The notes under the pieces were generated by a model. The model was not told where the DNA came from, ran no database searches, and saw only the letters and a list, made by a program, of their open reading frames with translations. A program made the position numbers and the translations under genes. A DNA stretch of 64,000 nucleotides, taken from contig NW_026570268.1 of NCBI RefSeq assembly GCF_019649055.1, positions 744,001 to 808,000 of the forward strand, in the 5' to 3' direction. Shown here one piece after another: positions 58,422-64,000 of the stretch; the stretch's first letter is position 1; each line of letters starts with the position of its first letter. The DNA comes from Paramacrobiotus metropolitanus (Eukaryota; Tardigrada; Eutardigrada; Parachela; Macrobiotidae).

Positions 58422-60060
58422 TGCTTGCAGTAGTGCCTGTACAAATACGACTAGCTGCGATTGAGTATAAAGCTAATATCAATGGCATTTCATGGGATAT
58501 CTTCGTTGATTCTCTTCTTAAGTTCTGAGAATATGTTTTGTGTCTTGGAAGTTTTTAACTTGGTTCCTAAACTTCAGCAAACAACGTCTAGAAACTAGTA
58601 TATACCGGGCAAGTTGTGTTCTCTGAAACCCGTTTTCATAAATGAATAGATAGTGCTGTAAATGCGTCTGCATCTCAAAGAGAATCGATGTGAACTCACT
58701 CCAGTGTACGACAAAACAGGCACATCGGAGCGATCGGAAGCATCACCACTTTCAAAGGGTCGACATGTTTTACGTCCCCTTGCCTTTTCAGTTTGGCTTT
58801 TCACCTTTGCCTTTGCCGCCACTGATACCTTTACCGTCCAAATTTACCTTTGAACAACACTGTTTACCTTTGATTAACCGTCAAAAATGTTACTCACTGA
58901 TTAACCGTTAAGCATAAATTACCGACGACACTTTGCCGTTTCTAGCCTTTCCTGTGTATTTTAGAATGACTAATTTCATATACAAAAAATGTAGTGTACG
59001 TACATCCATACATCACTTTTATTGTGCCAGATGGTAGAGGCTAGATGGTATGCGTCACCAGGCGTTGCTGGGTATGAAGAACGGAGGGACCGGAAGGTCG
59101 TAGGAAGGGATGAGAAGCAAAGGTCACCGAGTTACGCTGCAGTGCAAGCCCGGAGATGACTGCGAATGCCAGTAAAGTTTAAGGGTCAACGGAAAACTTA
59201 GCTGAAAGGTCACCAAGCGGTCTCAAGCTGTTCCTCTCCCGAATGCGCAAAACCATATGCGATCCGAGAATTCAATCTTTTTGAGTGCTGGACTTTAGCT
59301 GCGAGTTGGTATCACAAACGTTTGATTTCCTACTGTGCCTCGCAGGTCTTATGGAATCTTTTGCAGGCGCAGGTGCCTCGACAACAACTTCGTACAACAG
59401 GTACATGTCTCCGAGCATTGGCTAAATTAAATTGTAGTGGTAGTAGTACTAGTACGAGTATACGATGTGGACAAGGTACGCCAGTACACGTCCGGTCAGC
59501 CACACTGCCGTAGTGAAACAGCTGCGAATTCTAAGGGAAGTGGAAACTACAGTTGCTGAAGACTCTGTTTTAACCCTTTGCGGGAAGAAAATATCAGTTT
59601 CTTTAGAAAGGCAGACTTCGGTAAACTTAAGGACAACGCTTTGTAGAGCTGGTAGGGATTTTTGGCATGTCTCGTGTCTTTTCTTGGATTGATAACGTGC
59701 AAAGAACAAGCCGGTTCTTTATTCGGTTAGTCAGCCGCACAATGACAATAAGCCAGGGCAGATTTACAGTGTACAACTTAAGCTTGTCCTGTAATTTCTG
59801 TCGTAAAGGTACAACTAGCGCAAAGTTTGCGCTTAAACCGATCCCCTCGTCACGACGTTTACACATCGGATTGCTTAAATGCACTCCTCAATAGTGGCAG
59901 CATAGTGGATATATGGGGATATCACGGGTTGCGGTGTAAGCGTCTCAGAGCAAAATCTCCCGGCACAACGAAATCGGAGATCGATTTGACCGCTCTTGTA
60001 TCCCATGTGCTTGTATCCCATTAGTTCTAGAATCGCCCGGTCGGTATCACGATGGCAATA
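58422..60060. other. spacer with dispersed repeat
   Basis: No gene recognised. 59590-59695 (TTTCTTTAGAAAGGCAGACT ... TTGTAGAGCTGGTAGG) resembles 52838-52950. AAAGGTCACC occurs at about 59118 and 59207. Confidence 0.45.
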
Positions 60061-60099
60061 AATGACCGGACGGTAATGACCTCGGTCCCCTTCAGCCAC

Positions 60100-60240
60100 G
60101 GAAAGAGTCCACTCAGTTTCTGAAGCAGCGAATCAGTGCTGCTCTAATACGAGGCAATGCTGCTTGTGTACAGGAAACGTTCTGTATCGGTAAGAGACTG
60201 GACGAAGTGTACTACGTACTGAAGTGATTTACTGCGTGAC
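60100..60240 (+). mobile_element. LINE 3' tail, KRLDEVYYVLK subfamily
   Basis: The plus strand encodes FLKQRISAALIRGNAACVQE then TFCIGKRLDEVYYVLK and stop. The last 80 bp are nearly identical to 32945-33029. Confidence 0.78.
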
Positions 60241-60421
60241 TTTCTGTTTCACCAATGTATATTTGTGTAAAATCAATAAATATTCACCTATTATTTACAT
60301 TATTCCAGACTTGACTTTTGATACGAATCGATCCACCATCTATGGCCGATAATCATACGGCGAGAGAGTATCCCGTGGAGTTTTCTCGCGGGGTCTTCTA
60401 TTAAAGCGACGACCCAAAATA

Positions 60422-60736
60422 TTGCAAGCTCGAAAGCTTCCGGTGGTGTTGCACATTTGCCAGGCCAGTAAACGCCGTAAATATCTGTACGCGTTCCTGG
60501 AGCAAATGGGTTACCTAATTTATCCCTTGGCTATCGGAACACTCGGTTTATCTGGCACGGCTTTCGCAGAGTTTATTCGTTTTGTTGGCAGAAAGATTCG
60601 CAGTGTGTCAGGAGAGCCCATTCGACCATTTCTTAAGCAACGTTTAAGCTTACCTGATGTTAAGAAAAATGCTGCCGCTCTTAAGCCTATGCACGAGCCA
60701 GAAGTCCAAAGTCTTTGTGCTTGGGAGCTTGGGTGA
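60422..60736 (+). mobile_element. LINE 3'-end fragment
   Basis: An open frame encodes CQASKRRKYLYAFLEQMGYL, YPLAIGTLG, FIRFVGRKIRSVSGEPIRPF and LKQRLSLPDVKKNAAALK. The RGNAAS position is altered. It is the same module as 13134-13500 but on the other strand. 60737-61069 shows no gene. Confidence 0.7.
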
Positions 60737-61069
60737 GGATTAAGGAACGCTTTAACCCAACAAAACTGGAACTTTTATTTATTAATTTTAATAATTCTGC
60801 ATAATATTATTGCCGGCAAGAGAAATTTAATAGGACCTTCACTTAAAATCCAAACAGCTTCATCCACAGATTAAAAACAATGCTTAGCGTTTCTAATGTA
60901 TAGTTGCACACCTACAAAGTACAGTATAAAAATGTTAATACATAACTCAGTCCAGACAACAGCACGTTACAACAAAGAGTCTTAAGAATCTCGAAGCCTT
61001 AAAAAATTGAAATATGCGGCGGTGCATGTAATCAAACAGGCTGTGGCATTATGTTGCTGCCTGCAAACT

Positions 61070-63681
61070 TCAGCCTTTGTAATACGCATCGAGTGCGGCA
61101 AAGGTTAATTTGTTCAGGCAGGACAAATCCAGCTGTCGCAGGTCGACGTAATCCCAACACTGTGGAATGCCATCGAGACGCACGGCGTTCAACCTACTCA
61201 ATTTACAAATGCCACATTCAAACCCAGGTGCCAAATAGCTCTATGTTTAATGCTTAGTTAAGCCATACCGAAATACGGCATAAAGTGCAAACACGGACAA
61301 TATTTAGACATACTACTTTACCGTTAAGATTTTAATAGCTGCTCTACCTATCATTATTTTATCATTTAAATAGCTATTTTAGCTTCCATAGCTAGCTAAT
61401 CGCGAGTACGTAACGCCTCTGCCGTACTTACATTTTAAGGAAGTTGCGGATCCCCACCCACTGCTCGGGATAGGCCAGTGTCTGCAGCCAGTGGGCCTGC
61501 ACCCCGGCGACCTTCTCCAGCACCTGCTGCGTAACGGCCGGGCAATTGTCATTAGCCGCCGCGACAAAGCGCTGGCACTGCTCCGCGGCTGTCTCCGTGC
61601 AGCGGAAGCGCACAAACGGGATAAACACATCCAGGCGGCCTTCCTCTTCATGCCGCAGAAGAGCATCGTCGCATTCCGGTCCCGTCAGTCCGGCCGTGTA
61701 GAACTGCATGAGCAACAGAGAACTGCTGCCGATGCCATCGGATGCGGTGTAATTGAGCAGCACCAGCGCCTCACACATGCTCGTCAAATACGACAGGTAG
61801 TGGCACTCCAAAATCCCATTATCATCCGGCGCCAGGAACATGAAGGAATCGCCCCCCGACCGGCCCATCTCGTTGCCATTCTTGCCAATGAGCAACGGTA
61901 GGCGGATCGCCTTGTTCTTCAGGATACGGCATATCGCCCACATTTTAGATGTGTAATCGTGCCTATCTGTGTCAAACCGTTTGTCATCGGGCGTTCGCTC
62001 GTCGACCAAAGCCACCGATCGCGTCTCCTGGGAGATGGCTTGCTCCAGTATCGTTCTAAGTTTGTGGTTTGCGAACGCGTTGAAAGCCCAGAATATCGAG
62101 CCATCCAAATCGTCCGTTGTGCAGAAGGAACGGATAACAAAGATGATGTGGCGATGCCGGACGTAGTCGCGCAAAATGAGCCTCCACAACGCGCACACCC
62201 TGTAAGCGGTACAGGGCAAATTCAGTTTATTAATTTACAGTAGGCTTAATACTGAGTTAACCGTATTCAGTATTTTACAAATGGATGCGCCGACAATCTG
62301 CGTACTTGAGCAAAAGCGAAGTACCGAATGTAACCAAGAGATAATTTGACGTTCGTGTTTTGACTTGCCCAATCGAAGCTGATATGACCGGTTTCCCAGC
62401 ATAAAATTTAAAATTCCGAGCATAACCTTTAGATAAGTTAAGTCTATTTAGTCTTTAGTTATAGGCTATTTAGTATTTGGCCTTTAGTTAAAACAACTCA
62501 GCTAACTTACCGGCTGACTTCTAACTGAGAAATTACATCCAGGCCGAGGAAGATACTGGCCAAGATCGCAGCCGGGAGCTCGCAGATGCCCATTTCGCGC
62601 ATATCTGTAAAAATTATTATCCGGTTAACGGTAGCTATAGCAGGCTACTAACAGCATTGGTACATTGAAAGGAAATCGAGTGAATCCGAAAACTTGGACG
62701 TCTTACTTTAAAGGCATAATAATTTTAACATAACCGGAATGCCGAGATCAGCCCTTTGGTTGCTCTACCAACGAAGCACTTACCATGCTGCAAATGGACC
62801 CTGGGCAAGGTAGCGAGCACAATTCTGCCGCCTTGCGTAAATTCTCTTGACAGTTGCTCGGCGAGGTAGCTGTGGCAGACGTCCTTTAGAGACTCTTCAT
62901 TCCAGAGCATACTCCGTCCCCCTGCGTCGGCGTGCACTTCGGCGCAAATGAAAGTGACCGTGTCGATTCCCGCTCGCACAAACACACGGCAAGCGTTATC
63001 AAACTCATAGAAACCGCCCATCTGACGGTGCACTGCCAAGCAACGGAACCAGAATTTAGTCATATGCCCTATGTCAATCCTTTCTAGTCGACAGCTGGTG
63101 TTGCACGGATCGCCAGGGCCGAGCAGAATCTGACAAGCACGAACCAGAAATTTGGGCATAAAGGTTACATCGCGCACCAGATGCGCCGTCTCCACAGCAA
63201 TGACGTGCTTTTTATACAGGAGCCCGTTGGTTTTATTAAAAAAACTTCCCTCGCCATTCGAAGTTGGCAGTAGTGCGGTCAGCTGGCACACCGGCACCAT
63301 GCGGCGTTCAGGTGGAGTGTTCTGGCTTGGTTGATTCAGGCTGACAGGGCAAAACATCCCGTACCGATTCTCAATGACGGTTGCTGGCTGGAAGACGAAC
63401 GGTCCGCCGGCTGTCTCCCGCAGCGCCACGTATACGGGAAGACTCGGCAATGGGTTCAGATAAACTCTAACGTAGTGATGCGGCCACAGATGTTTAGAAT
63501 GAATCCACTCAGTAGTGACCGTACTGGCATCGAAGTCAATGAAGAAATAGTCGCCCTCAATATCCTGAACGTATCCCAACCACCACTGGCCGTTGTCACG
63601 TTGCACCAACACCGTGTTACCATAGTTCATCTGGCGCAGAACCGTGCGACACTCCCGATAATAGCGTAACGTATAAGACAT
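61070..63681 (-). CDS. Tudor-like/F-box protein, copy 2
   Basis: Exons A 63681-62784, B 62604-62511, C 62199-61432, D 61193-61070 join to 627 residues; all introns are GT-AG with phases 1, 2, 2. The N-terminal Tudor/SH3-like domain reads NYGNTVLVQRDNGQWWLGYV then FFIDFDAS and EWIHSKHLWPHH. The F-box is ELPAAILASIFLGLDVISQL then VSRVCALWRLIL. Exon C ends with QRFVAAANDNCPAVTQQVLE and GIRNFLK; exon D gives WDYVDLRQLDLSCLNKLTFA. ATG 63681 (MSYTLRYYRE) is preferred over the in-frame ATG at 63729 because it aligns with copy 1 (MSATPRFYRE). The codon read as a stop after FLKM overlaps a GTAAGT donor. This is the cleanest copy, with ordinary intron sizes (179, 311 and 238 bp). It points towards copy 3 (convergent). 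Confidence 0.85.
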
Positions 63682-64000
63682 GACAATGTTGCGCAGAGGA
63701 AAACTCTGAGTTCCGCTGCAGAGCTGCAAGACGTTTCGACTAAGGGTACTATTGTTCGAGTCCGGTATGCTGATTCTACAATTCGCAGACCAGTGGAGGA
63801 TAAATTAAGGCACTAAACTAAAATAGTCAGAGTGTGACAGCTGGCGAACAAAGGCACACGATCGTGAGAGAAGGCTTTATTGTGATAGCAATAAAGTACA
63901 GAGAACCAAAACACAAAGGGGCTCGATGTGAGCTGTAACATGGAAATCACCGAATGTCAGCTAGTGAATGAGAATGAACGGCACATCGAGCCGAAAGCAT
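63682..64000. other. right edge, upstream of copy 2
   Basis: This should hold the 5' UTR and promoter of the minus-strand copy 2 gene. No other feature is visible. Confidence 0.35.

Overview
This is a nuclear window from an animal, most likely a small-genome invertebrate. Coding exons are GC-rich and sit in AT-rich introns and spacers. Introns are GT-AG with a few GC-AG. The recognisable genes are animal families: Mondo/MLXIP, BAG1, ARL6IP4, an M14 carboxypeptidase and an M1 aminopeptidase. A tardigrade or a similar compact ecdysozoan would fit, but nothing here fixes the phylum. Exon joins were worked out by hand; in each gene described as complete, the joined exons keep one open frame and the exon lengths and phases agree.

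Layout. 1-5.2 kb: a MITE, then a membrane-anchored M14 metallocarboxypeptidase on the minus strand. 7.1-12.5 kb: a 13-exon Mondo/ChREBP-like bHLH-ZIP transcription factor (plus). 13-24.5 kb: a region of F-box genes and fragments, tandem repeats and 3' ends of non-LTR retrotransposons. 25.6-27.6 kb: a decayed genomic copy of Mondo split by a TA-flanked transposon. 27.7-32.5 kb: a minus-strand coiled-coil gene with an SHIPPO-like PGPGAYD motif, BAG1 (plus) and ARL6IP4 (minus). 34.7-39.4 kb: a 10-exon aminopeptidase N-like gene. 40-44.4 kb: two secreted cysteine-rich paralogues. 46.6-52.7 kb: a tyrosine-recombinase element and two degenerate LINE pieces. 54-63.7 kb: two more members of the F-box family, with LINE debris and a hAT-type MITE inside one of them.

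The most unusual content is a gene family present in three apparently intact copies (14114-17281 plus, 54195-58421 plus, 61070-63681 minus). Each has the same four exons with intron phases 1-2-2: a Tudor/SH3-like N-terminal domain (NYGNTVLV-x-RD-x-G-x-WLGYVQD), an F-box split across the exon B/C junction, a large exon C domain, and a short C-terminal exon with a DLRRLD-like motif. In all three, exon C seems to end at a stop codon, but that stop overlaps a strong splice donor and a conserved last exon follows. I do not recognise this architecture as a described family; a substrate-receptor role in an SCF ubiquitin ligase is inferred.

A second signal is the octamer TGACCTTT/AAAGGTCA (a nuclear-receptor half-site extended by TT). 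It occurs far more often than chance from about 19 kb to the right end, with nine TGACCTT copies in one 256-bp aminopeptidase intron. Several perfect short-loop hairpins and four MITE-like elements with identifiable target-site duplications are also described.
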